From Quillaja saponaria (lineage: Eukaryota; Streptophyta; Magnoliopsida; Fabales; Quillajaceae): a stretch of 64,000 nt of DNA. Each line of letters begins with the position of its first letter. Positions within the stretch are counted from its first letter, which is position 1. Under the pieces are notes generated by a model that did not search any database, was not told the origin of the DNA, and was given only the letters and a program-made list of their open reading frames with translations. Shown here piece by piece: positions 24,452-36,972 of this stretch. The position numbers and the translations under genes are program-made. Where the stretch lies: assembly GCA_029379385.1 (NCBI GenBank), contig CM055618.1, positions 10,116,134 to 10,180,133 on the forward strand, given 5' to 3'.

Positions 24452-25642
24452 GAGTAAATTAATTACACCTACAGACCTTTTAATTTATTAAAATGATAGT
24501 GAGCCACAATATTAAAGGTGAAATTTACCGTCGACCCCAACTTGGATGTGGAATTAACATATTTCAAAGGAATGTTCCTTAATCAGAGGAAAAATCATCA
24601 TTAACTCCTTATTTTCTCATATAATTTTCAATAAGTCATACTTTTTCTACAAAAACTACTAATGAGTCCTATTATATTTTCACAAGATCCAAAACATTCT
24701 AATTCTAAATATATCTTTTTTTAGTGAGTCGTATATCTTAATTTTTCAATATTACCATATAATATTTAATATTTTGTAGTAATAGCTCTTATCATTCACT
24801 TCTTTTATTGTGGTCTCTAATTAAAAAAAAAATTATATATATATATATATATATTTCTTTACATATATACAAATAAAACTAGTTATAAATATATAATAAT
24901 GAGTTTATATTTTTCATTTGAATTTATAATATAATATTTAAAACTTGAACTATTTATCAAAATTTTGATATTTAATATAAATATTCGTATAAGTAAACTG
25001 GAAAATGATATATATATATATATTATACTTATTCTTCTTTTGCTTTTGCTTTTGGTTAAGATTAGAAAATGTCAAATTTTCTCATTTTTCATCTATATAT
25101 TTTTTATCTGATTAAAAAAATTAGAATTTTATAATTTTAGCCAAAATATTCAAAGAAAAATTTGTTAACGAAGATATATATTTTTTATTACTTATAACTA
25201 ATAGTATTAATATTTAAAATATCATATTTAAATAACTTAATTTTTTTAGTATCTAGTTTAATTTGTGTATAATGAAATATGATAATTTCGAAAAGAAAAA
25301 AAAATTACGATGTCCGCAATAAAAACAAAGTTATAAAAGAAGTTATTATTATATCATAAGATTGAAATACTAAGATGTAGAAGCATTAATAAAGATATAT
25401 TTGGAATTAAAATTTATTAATCTTATGAAAATATAGTGGGAATTATTAGTATTTATAGTAAAGTACGACTTATTACAAAAAAAATTTGAGAAATGATGAA
25501 TAAATGATAATATTTCCTGTCATGGAATATTTTGTTGAAATATATTAACTCCACATTCAAATAAGGGTAGAATGTAGGTTTTAATTTTATTATGGAGCTC
25601 ACTGTTATTTTAACAAACTATAAAGGATGCTGTAATTTACTC
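24452..25642. mobile_element. Long-inverted-repeat (foldback/Mutator-like) element, 1191 bp
   Basis: The left arm (about 24452-24830) and the reverse complement of the right arm (about 25310-25642) run in parallel with the same blocks in order: GAGTAAATTA at both termini, GTGAGC, TGTGGAATTAACATATTTCAA versus TGTGGAGTTAATATATTTCAA, AATAAGTC.TACTTT, ACTAAT.A.TCC, TATATTTTCA.AAGAT, and AAATATATCTTT. Arms are about 330-380 bp, roughly 70-80 percent alike by eye. Flanking 9-mers AATAAAGTA (24443-24451) and AAGAAACTA (25643-25651) match at 7 of 9, consistent with a decayed Mutator-type 9-bp target duplication. The centre is A/T-rich and non-coding. Confidence 0.72.
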
Positions 25643-25651
25643 AAGAAACTA

Positions 25652-28600
25652 TATCAAAGAAACAGTTCTAAATTAAATAAAAATTTGGACGAAATAAAAA
25701 TCATAATGTTGCATAGATTGTAGTGGCTTTGTCTTATTATGCCACCATATGGAAGCTGTAATTTTTGTACCAAGTACTTTTATTAATTTTTTATGTTTAT
25801 TCGTATATGATGGGATTATAAACTATACAATAAGATAACTCTTTCTCCCTTTGAAAAATTTCTCTAAGGTGAATATAAGATTCAATCTTAAGTTCTTATA
25901 TATACAATACCAAAAAATCTTATAAATTAAACTAAATTAATATTATTTGTGAAATTCGATATCACATCATTCACACATACAATACCAAAATATTATATCC
26001 AGCTGAACCAACTAGAAATGTTAATAATAAATAATTTGGCTTAGTATATTAAGCATATGATGATTCAATGACTGGAACTGAAACTGAAAACAATGTGATG
26101 TATCTTTCCCATTATTCATCTTTCTCTTTTTCTTTTTTTAATCATTTAAGACTTTGTCTTTTCGATGTGTGTTGTATAATGAATAATGATCGACATAAGC
26201 TAAAAAATTTACAATAATTTAGTATGTACTGATTAAATCATGAAAAAAAAAATGTAATTATATCATTATTAAAAGTATGCTTATTTATTATTTGGGTTTA
26301 TGGGAATTGCATCAATTTCTATTATGATCCTTAAGAAATTATTTTTTCTAATCAAGTCCTTCAAAATTTATTTTTTTATTTTAGTCATTCAAGTTTTAAT
26401 TTTTTCTAATTAAATTATTAATCAATTCGAAATTATTAAATTGAGATAGAATCTAACTAATTTAGCTTATATATTTTTTAGAAGATGCTAAAAAAAAAAA
26501 AAAATTAATACATTAAAAGAAAAAATCGCTTGAATATTAACACAATTAATAAAGAAATTTATTTCATAAATTTCAAATTTAAAACTTGAACTTTTCTTTT
26601 CCAAAATAAATGTTTTCTTAAAACGTCAAATTCTTTTGATGTATTTTTTTCTCATATTAACTAATGATGTAGTGTTACATTTAAGTTTAGTTTTTTGACT
26701 TAATTAAGATCAATATGACTTCTTCTTCTTCTTTTTAAAAGTAAATTAAATCTTCGATTCTAAAATAGAAAAAAAAAATCTTGAAAAACTGATTATAAAA
26801 AAATAATTTTTATGCATCAAAATAAAAATAATATAATATTTGAAAACTAAAATTGAAATAAACTTTATATATATATATGATTATCACACGTATACTTAGT
26901 CATGACACGATTGAAATGTGACACGTTGTTGCAGAAGCACCAAACCTTGGCTTGAGGTGACAATCTTTGGCTTATATTAAGGATCAAATATCCAACAGAA
27001 GCAACATTGAAATGACAATATTTATTTATATTAATTTCAGTAATCAAATCAAATTGAGACCCACATCATGTGTTACATATGAATTGTCTGAAAAAAAAAC
27101 GTAAGAAGGATGGGCACCAACCAAATATATCAAAATTTCACATGTCCTTCCCTTGTGTTATGTTATTTACTCAAATGTGTGCACGTGACTGTAAGCCACC
27201 TCTGGCCACTGGATGTCTGGCCCAAATTTGGGTGACTCTTGCTAACTCATTGATTGTCAATTGTCAAAAAGTTGATGAAAAGCAATAAAGAATATTCTGC
27301 CACGTACATGTACCTACCAAACTTATGTTTTCATTTGTTTAGGTTAGGTATATACACTTCCATTATTACAATGTAAATATATATTTTTAAAAGAGAAAAA
27401 TCAATTTTGTATAATATGATATTATCAATTTGGTGACATTCTAAAAATATATAATTTGACTGATTTTTTATTTTTTTTAAAAGAATTGAAAGTGATAAAC
27501 TCTCTTAAATTATTTAACAAAGTTTTGTTTTAGATATGAAATATCAATAATTTAATTATTATTTTTTGATTTCTTATAAATATATTCATATTTTTGTGTA
27601 TAAACCTAATCTTTGTTTGAGATTTGTAATTATTTTTATTCACAAGTATTTTCCTACAAATTCTAACTCGTGACATTACAGAAATCCCTCAACAAAGTTT
27701 AAGTGTGTTTTATGACTTGAACAACGCCGTGTGAATTATAATTTAACCAATTTAACATATATAATCAATGAATTTTATTGTTTTAATTACGAAAGATAAC
27801 ACTAAGATACTATACTACGTGATCAATTATGAATTGTGATTCATAGATATCTATGGTGAACATAAGACATTTAGTTTTGGAGATAAATCGTTGCGCATCC
27901 TTTATAAATCTACTGAAACATGTTGAAAATTATATGATTTTTTTCTAATATAATTCAATAAGATATGACAAAAGTAGCAAAGAGAATACTCACATAGAAT
28001 ATAAATAATTTGAAAAAAAAGAAGAAGAAGAAACATCAACATAATATAGCAAAGATTGAAAATATCCTCACAGAATATAAGTAATTTGAAGAAGAAAAAA
28101 AATATTAATACAATATATTATGTGATTCAACACCCTCACTTATATTATTTTCTACTATTTCAAAAAATATTACATAAAATGTGTCTCACAAATATTAACT
28201 CTTTTCTTCTCACAACTTATCATATTTATTATGTAGGCTTTGTACAATCACGAGTTTTTTGAGAAAAAACTAATTAAAAAAGTTAAAATTAAATTTGGGT
28301 CAAAACACCAATATTGGTGCCGTGCCTAAATTGATTTTTTGTTGCTCCTACTCCGTAGCCGACTCCAATGTGACGATGAAGACGCGTGGTGACATGGTTG
28401 GCATTCACTTATGAGAGAGGCGGGAAGGGGTCACATTCGTATATTGGTGTCATTATCGTAACCCTAATTTTGATTTTAAGACCACAAATAATTATAAATA
28501 ACAAAAAACCAAATTGGTGGTTCGTAAGGTACAAAGACAACAACACAATTGTATCCAGTAAGCCTGCACTAGCGCTACTATACTTGATTTTTTATATTTT

Positions 28601-28848
28601 TATAATTAATATAATACCCAGCAGTGAGCAGAGCAGTGTTTTTCTAAATTAATAATGAGGTCCAATCCAAAATGTTTTCTTACATAAAATTAGGGGGCAG
28701 ACTCTTCCCAGCCTGTCTCAGATCAGATTCCATTTCTTTTTTTAAATGTCACTTTATTTTTACTTAAAATATTATTTTGTTTACACCCAATCTAATCTAC
28801 AATACATGCATTCCCAGAGTCCCAGACAAGACAGCCAAGTCCCAGATG

Positions 28849-28884
<36 letters not shown>

Positions 28885-30173
28885 GTTTCCCGATTTACTA
28901 AGAGACATTATTATATTTACATTCTGTAGTAACTGATCCAACATCTCTAATTTATATGCTTAGGTCCAACTTCAAAGATATATATATATATATATATTAA
29001 TTCTCTGAACTAATAAAATACACGAACTCATTACTTGGGGCCCTAATTACAGTCTCATTCATGCATATAAAATAGTTTTTTTGTTTTCTTAAAAAAAAAG
29101 TGAGAATTTGTTAGTTTAAAAGAAGCTTTACTTATATTTTATAGCTCAATGAATCTTGGCGGTTTCACCGCCCCCCTATTATATAAATAGTTACGATCAC
29201 ATGCAAGTAAGTTAATAATAGGTTATACATATATATATGTTTGGTTTTGGCCACAGGGACAAAGGTGAGTAGTTTATGTAGCGTAGGAACTAGGAACCAG
29301 TCATAGTGGACGTGTTTAACTCTGGGCCTTCTGTCTGTTTTTTGTTTTGTGTTGTTTCATTAAGATTGATTTACATCTTTTGCATTTTAAGTGTCGGTAT
29401 ATTCATGGTACAATTGATAATTGGTTGTTTTTTTTATTATTATTAAAGCTGACCACAAAGGTTAACTCAGTTGATCATCTAATAAAAAATAATGACACAT
29501 TAGTTTATTTAACTAGACTTAAAAATTGATGGCTAACATAAAAGGTATGATTAGCATAAGACACTAACACTCATAATTACATACAATGTAAACATTCTTT
29601 TCACTTATTATGAATGAAAAATTAATTCTTTTAAAAATTGATTTCAAATAATGCCTATAGAATATATGACATAATACTATACATAAAAGGGTGTTGATTA
29701 CAGTAGATAGATGACAAGGTAACAAAATCCCATCCCACCACATGCCTTTTTCCATGAATTCTGTGAACTACACAAAGCTTGGCAGAGATCAAAATTGTGG
29801 TCTCTTGTGTTCCCATAATCTCATGGTCTAGCTCTTCCACTTACCATCAATAATCCTGATAGCAGCAACCTTCAGATTAGTCTGATCAAAATTGGTCTTT
29901 GTTGCTCCAGTAAAATGCAGACAATTTCAAAACAACCACAATGTGCACCTGCCAACTTCAGATTATTGCCTTTTGACAACGCCTTTCTTATTGGACATAG
30001 TTGCAAGTTAAGGGCTGTTCACTTTTTCAGTATAATGATGCCTAAACTTTCTGTTGTCCCGCTTTTGCTTGGAGAGGATAGGCAAGGAGAGGGGAGCAGA
30101 TGTCACAAGGTTAGGTTAAGATATCTACTTGGAGTTCATTGCTTCAATAGGGAGCCTTTACCTTGAAGTTGGG
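25652..30173. other. AT-rich intergenic DNA downstream of the helicase gene
   Basis: Mostly A/T sequence with (TA)n runs at about 28856-28880 and 28979-28997. Less biased patches occur near 27070-27290 and 28360-28480, but their open frames are short and match no family I know. The last few hundred bases before 30174 are the helicase 3' UTR in part; no canonical AATAAA was spotted there on the minus strand. Confidence 0.5.
29158..29191 (+). promoter_or_regulatory. GC hairpin followed by TATA-like box, orphan
   Basis: A perfect 6-bp stem (GGCGGT, loop TTC, ACCGCC; 29158-29172) is followed directly by CCCCC and TATTATATAAATAG. This resembles a core promoter, but no open frame or RNA gene is evident downstream. 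It could also be chance or a transposon remnant. Confidence 0.2.
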
Positions 30174-32135
30174 TCATTGGTTATGATCTTTCTTGCTTTT
30201 CTTCAGTAACAATGACATGTGATTGACAAACTCGTGGCCTGTTTGTGTCTCTCCCATCAGCCATTGCAGAGCCTCAGCTGCTGCATCCTTTTCTGCACTT
30301 TTCTTGTTATTACAAGGTTGGCCCATTATTTGCATTCCATTAAACTCAACAGTTGCTCGAAACTGGCCATTCTTCAATTGCATAGTCTTGTAGACGGGGG
30401 CAACATAACCTGCCCTGGTAAGCAAAGTTTGCAGCTGACTTTTGGAATTATCACCCCCAGGTCCACTTTCAGTCCTTGAAACCAAGGTTGGTTGTGAGGC
30501 TACAGTAGATGGCTTTGATGGCTTAAGGACCTGCCGGCCAAATACAAATCTGCCAGTACATTGATCCTCTGAAACTAGCAACCTCACAGCGGACAGAAGC
30601 TCATGATGTGTGTGCAAGCCCATCCTTGGATACAGTAGCTGCCATACAAGGGTCAATTTTGAAATTAAGTGGTCTAAAGAAAACCAACAGAATAAAAGAT
30701 AATCACGTTTATATTAGCTTTCTCAGGTTTTTGTAATTCAAATATTCAAAAGGAATTGCCAAGGGAAAGAATTCAAGACTTACTTTCTTCTGGATCAAGG
30801 CATCAAGTTCTCTTCTTAAAGTTTGGTAAATCTCAGCAATAGCAGGTTTCATGAAGAATTCCACGTATCCTCCCAACATTTTTAAGTGCCCATCCTGCCA
30901 GAAAAAAAGCATGTGATTCCAATATATTATCGAAACATCCAAAAAATAAGAAGAGGTGGAAGGGGAATATATTCAATGATTTTCGTATAACATGATGAGA
31001 ACAAAGAAACAAAAAGAACATACAACATCTCCTTTTGAGATTCTTCCACCAAAAAGAAGCAGCACAGCATCAGACACGGCTGTTGAGTCACGGAGAAACA
31101 CAGAGTTCACTTTTATCTTCTCGTTAAAAACTAGCCATGGATATGGAATCTTAGTGTCCCGAGCATTGACTGAATTCTAGGTAAATAAAACAAGATGCAA
31201 TTAAAAAACTAAACAAACACTAAAAGGAACAGAGAAACCTGAGATTTACAAGGATTAACTCAGTTACACAAACAACAGGAAACATACTGTGGCTTGGATA
31301 GTTAAACTCACCGAGTACAGAAGCACCTGACCATCTTCCATTGTTTTCAGAGAAAACGACTTCTCATTATGCTGCAAATCCATTTAGGTAAGCAGTTATG
31401 AAAAACTATACATAGCTATGTAGTTACCTACTAGATATGCTAATAATATAAAACGCAAATATAGAACTTCCATATCATTTAGAACTCCAAGCAGTAACGA
31501 TTTTTATATCTAAAAGATCTCTGGTTATCTTTCTTGTATGTGATAAGTTGATACCATTAAGCGTAAGTGTGCAAACATACATATGCAGAAACAATAAATC
31601 TGGGAATGGAATAAATGTATAAACCTATTTATTCCTGCAAATTATTTATCATTTTCCGTATGTAATTTCATGTTCAAATGTCATGTCTCCTATTAAAAAT
31701 CAGAAAACAAAGGTTTTCCAAGTTGTTGATTTTCAATGGATAAGAGAACACCTCAATGACACTGTCTAGGCTCTGTTTAGTGATGGAGAATAGTTTTACA
31801 TTTTTCCAAAAGCATTGTATGTCCAAATATTATATTTCTTAATCAGGAAATGGAAAACAAAAGTTTCCAATTTATGGATTTTAATGGACCTTGGACTCCA
31901 CTTCTAAGTAGTTGTCTAATGTGTAAAGAAGGTTTTTCAAATCTTTGAAACAAACACCATACACTACTTTTATAGATGCGTTTGTAAACCAGATTTTCCA
32001 AATTTTAAGTTGAACATCCCAAATATTTAACACACACTGAACCCAGTTATTTGGAAATGGAAGATAGAAACTGTTTTCTGCAACTAAATAGGACCATAAA
32101 TTTTATGACATGAAAATACACTTACAACAACAGAG

Positions 32136-32167
<32 letters not shown>

Positions 32168-35100
32168 TGCTCGGATGAGATGCATGTCATGGCTCAATGC
32201 ATTGCAGCTGCTTGTGTTGGTATCAACTAGGCCAGTATCTTTGAGCAAGGAAAGGAACTCATTCCGAAGAGCGTCAATAGCTTTCATTGATTGTGCTGAA
32301 AGAAAATTCTTCCAGCAGTACTCATATCCAGCGAGGTCTATTTCAGCATCTTTCCAGCCCTCATAGGCCCTAACAAGTGCAAGATGGTCACTGTAATCAT
32401 GTGAAAACTGAGCTTTTGCTGCCTCTGCAAGCTGCAAAGTAAAAATAGACACATCATGCAGCTCATAATAAAAGCACCATAAGCAAAAAAGTGAACAAAT
32501 GATTGTGCCAATTTATAGTAGTGTGTTTTTCAAAGTTTCTACTTCCTATTTCCACTTTTAACAGTTAGTAGTTTCCAGTGAATAGTGTTAATTATAAATT
32601 ACCTCCTCCATAAATAGAAATGTCAATTAGAGCAATAAGTAAAGCATCCTCAAGGGAGGTTTTAGCAATTACAACTCGGAAGGAGATGAATTAAGAATTA
32701 TACTGCAACTGCTAAAGCTATAACAGAGCAAGCAAATAAGCATGGATGCAACCATAAATTGCACATGCTTTTTGAAAATATTCAAGTCCACTTGTACAGT
32801 TAAATAAAGATCTTTCTCTTTGACATTCTCAGCCTATATGGAGGAACCACCTCCTCCCCTGACAATGAAACCCAGTAAGGTTGGTGCTTGCTTCAGAAAA
32901 TGATATAGTAAATATGATAAAAATAACCTTCCTGCATAAATTGTCATTAAAGATAACAATTAACAAAGACAAGTACAGCTTGCATCCAACCTTATTAAGA
33001 GAAATGTCCAGACATAGGATTTGAAAGAAAAAATAATTCAGGAGAACCTATCCTTTGAAATGACTATCTTTCCATTGCCCGGTAGGGAAAAGCATTAAAT
33101 AGAATGCATAAGTTTGCATCTCACCAAGTGAAATGGCCCATTAATATATGAAAACAGAAGTATTCTTTTTTCTTTTCCACCACTCCATATTGAGAAAGAA
33201 AGGGGAGGATAAACTCTTATGCAGTGCTAAGCCTCGAACTTGGGACATGGAGGCGAGAAGAATATTATTTTGTTTGAATTCTTATGCAAAGAATTGGTGA
33301 AAAACAAGGGAACTACATACATAAAGAGAACATGCAAAACACGTGTGTGTAAAATTCATATGAAAGATGCAATTTTCGAGCATAAATAAACTCATAGATC
33401 CTTTCCTAATGTTTCATTTATAATTATAGTTCATCTGATAACCTTATTATCCAAAAAAACCATAAGACTAATTAATTCAGAAAGAAAAAAAAAAGCATTA
33501 TTACCGTGATAATTTCTTTTTTTTCATATATTGTAAGTATTTGTTTCATGTTGGAAGAAATATGGAAGTGAACATTAACTAACAAAAAAGAAACTATCAT
33601 GGTAACAAATAACAAACATTACCAGGATCATCACATTTATGGCAGCTACCTTCTGTCATAGATGGAGCTGGTTATATGCATGGATAAAAGTAGGCCATGA
33701 ATCCCAGTACCTAAATGTTTCATTGAAAAGGCTCTTCTCTCTCTCTTTTTTTTTACTTCTTTTGGGGTGTTATAATCTTGACTTGGTCCAAAGTTCTATA
33801 TTGCTGGTCCACTTCAACAGAGAAGGCCCATAACTTGATTGTTCATATTTTATTATACATTTTGTAGCCTAATTCAAGCATTTTCAAATTTCAACCAGAA
33901 AAAAAAAAAAATATCAAGGACTATTTGTATTACGTATATGATGCACTAAAGTTACAATCCTAAATTAGTATGTTCTGCTGGCCCGAAAAAGAAAAAGTTA
34001 GAGCGCTATGGACTATAATGAATGTATTATAATTTATAAATCTACAAGTCTACAAATTATTTAAAATTTTCAACCAATATAAAAATATATACATAATTTT
34101 TCTTCTTACAATCTTAGCTAGAACTCAATATCATAGTATTTTGATTTGAAGAAAACTGAGACTGTGAGATACTTATATTTTATGTGGACTTAGTTTAGGA
34201 GGGCCTTTTATTTCTCACGGACAGAGGCTATCTTATTTTATGTTCTATCCTGTTCTTTGAGAACATATATGAAAACATCAATCATACTCTCTTATTCTTT
34301 TAATATACTTATGATCACCTACATGTTAGTCGTACCTAAGGGCAATGCAAACCACAACATCATAAGAAATACAACCCCACGAAAAAGCAAAGATCTATAA
34401 TGTAAGTCCAATTACTACAAGTAGATACACAGCATGTTGATGCAAATAAATGAAAAATACAGAAAAGTGTACACGGCCTCATAAAAACTACAGAAGACAT
34501 AGTATATAGCCATCATATAAGCTTCCAAGAACAGAGCTGACTTACATCTTTTTTGTCCATCGGTGTTAAAAAAGGATCTCTCACACTGAGGCCAGCCACA
34601 ACACTTAATATGGGATCCAGGCAATTGAACATAGCACCTAATATAAGCATCTTCCCAAGTTTGGGCTCCATTGGAAACATAGTCAAGTAGCGTCCTGTCA
34701 ATAAATTCAGATCAATCATGAGCTAATATACCTCAGAACAAAACAGTATACATCAGCAGAAGTTCCGAGTACCATAATGAATAAGGAAAGACAAACCCAG
34801 CCTACCTAAAACAGTCAGATTTTCATTCTCATCCAAGGCCCCAATGATTTTCAAGTACTCAATGGCATTTTGAACCTGTGAATAAATATTAGTTAATCCA
34901 AATTGTGATATGCCCTTTACATACGGATAATTAAGACAACAATCTGATAAACAAATGCATTTAATAAGTAATAAGATAAATAATATGTATGATATACTGA
35001 AGCTAAAACAATGAAAAAAAAATACAACACTATCAAATTTATCTTTACCGCTAGTAACTCAGGTGACTGCAAAGCCCTGGATAAGAACTCAGATATACTT

Positions 35101-36937
35101 CCAAGTTTTAAACTTGTGATTTGCAGGCAAAGAGATTGCAAAGGGGTCCTCAATATTTCGGGCAATTGATACTCTGCAAAAGCATCATATACACATCTAG
35201 GATAGAGATGGTAACATTCTCCAGGTTGAACACGACCAGCTCTTCCTCTTCTCTAGAAGGAAAAAAGAAAGAAAGAGAGTAGAATAAATTAATACAATAG
35301 GCCAAAAAGTATAACCAGTAGTATGTAGGTTAGGATTCACAAGTAAACTATTGTAATGAACCATAAAATGCCATTGCGATTTCAAATCTTAAAATTCCAC
35401 AATATAAAAAATGTTCAAACAGAGATCATGTGCTGCATATATGTCAATCAGGGAGTACATAATAAGTTTCAGCTTTTAAAACCAGTTTTGTATGTACAAA
35501 CCTAATTTTCTTCTATCCAACAGACCTAATGAAATGGCTAGCTAAATCTCTAACTCCAAGTATACTCCATTAACGAAAATGACAAATCTTTAATTCCAAA
35601 TATGAAATAAATAAATAAATATATATATAACGTTTTCTCATAATATGGTAAACAGTATATAAATAAAACTTATCCCCAGAAGCAGACCTATGAAGAGACC
35701 AGCAGGGGCCTGCAAAGTTTCGGGAAATTCAAATTCTGCCCATGCAAAGTATGATTTTTTTTAGTTTTAGACAATTTAAATTTTGCCTCATGCCAAGTAT
35801 GAATTTTTTCACTTTGACACCTACAAAATTTATAGTTTTTATAATTGTGACTCAAATATTTTTGGATGATTTGTCTAGTTATACTCACATAAAAGGCATA
35901 AGGAATAAACTAAAAATAAAAAAGTTCAAAATAAAAATAACTCTAAAAATAAACTGATGCAAGTGTGAAATTATGTAAATTGAGCAATTTCTAATCTTTT
36001 TTTTTTTTTTTTTTAATCTCCAATCTCTCTATTTTGGTAAAAGACCCAACTAAGAATATGAAATGGAACTAAGACAACTTGTTTGGTGAAATTACTTTTC
36101 CTGTAAATGTAAATTATGTAATACAAACAAGGTTGTCAAAATCGAGATTTTACCAAGATCGGATCGTAAAATCAAAAGATCTTAGCAACTAAATAAAATA
36201 TGTATAAAATTATATGTAAACCTTTAAAAAGTCATGAATTTGCAACCCAACATATTAACAAGAATAAATTTAATGTAATACAATCTAATTCTCATAGTTA
36301 ACATGTCCAAACATAATACTTCAAAATGATTTCATACAGGATATTCATGGTTTAAAGTTTAATCATCACTTGAAATTGAAACAAAAAACAAGATTAAACA
36401 ATTCATACATAAATCTAAAATTGAAATGTAGTCAAATCTTCCAAAATAAAATCGCTAGCAACATTGTTACCAAGGATTGAAGTTGTGCATGCCGCAGTGC
36501 ATATGAAATCCTTGGGTGAACTCTAAAGCGATGTGCATTGCTGCATAATACACATTTATATCATATGTTTTTAAAGAGTAGGCAGGGTGGTTTATGTATT
36601 TTCAAAACTAGGCCTTTAAAGCCTAAGTCAAAATTATGGCCCATTATGCAATACTGTCCAAATGAGCCAGTTTCAAAAAAATCGGGTAGGATCGTAAGAT
36701 TTTACAACTTGAATCGAGATTTTGACAACCTGGAAACAAATCTAACACCCACTTATTTTTACAAGTAAAGAAGTAAAGTTTGCTTTTCCTTTGATTTGTT
36801 TGTACATTTTTATGTTTTTTTTAATTTGTAATTTTGTCCCCCAAATTTAGAAACCTAGGTCAGCCACTGCTTATCCCACTGAAATTAATCCTGGCAGCAG
36901 TCTCTTCTCCCCCTTCCACCACCACCACCACCACCCG

Positions 36938-36972
<35 letters not shown>

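Noticed and set aside
25700..25720. Possible CACTA 3' end (TTGTAGTG) to pair with 22320
   Set aside because: Only 8 terminal bases match, the expected TTTTC before it is absent, and the 3-bp flanks differ.
29915..30166. + strand frame of 83 codons
   Set aside because: Lies in the 3' flank/UTR of the minus-strand helicase gene, with biased composition and no recognisable domain.
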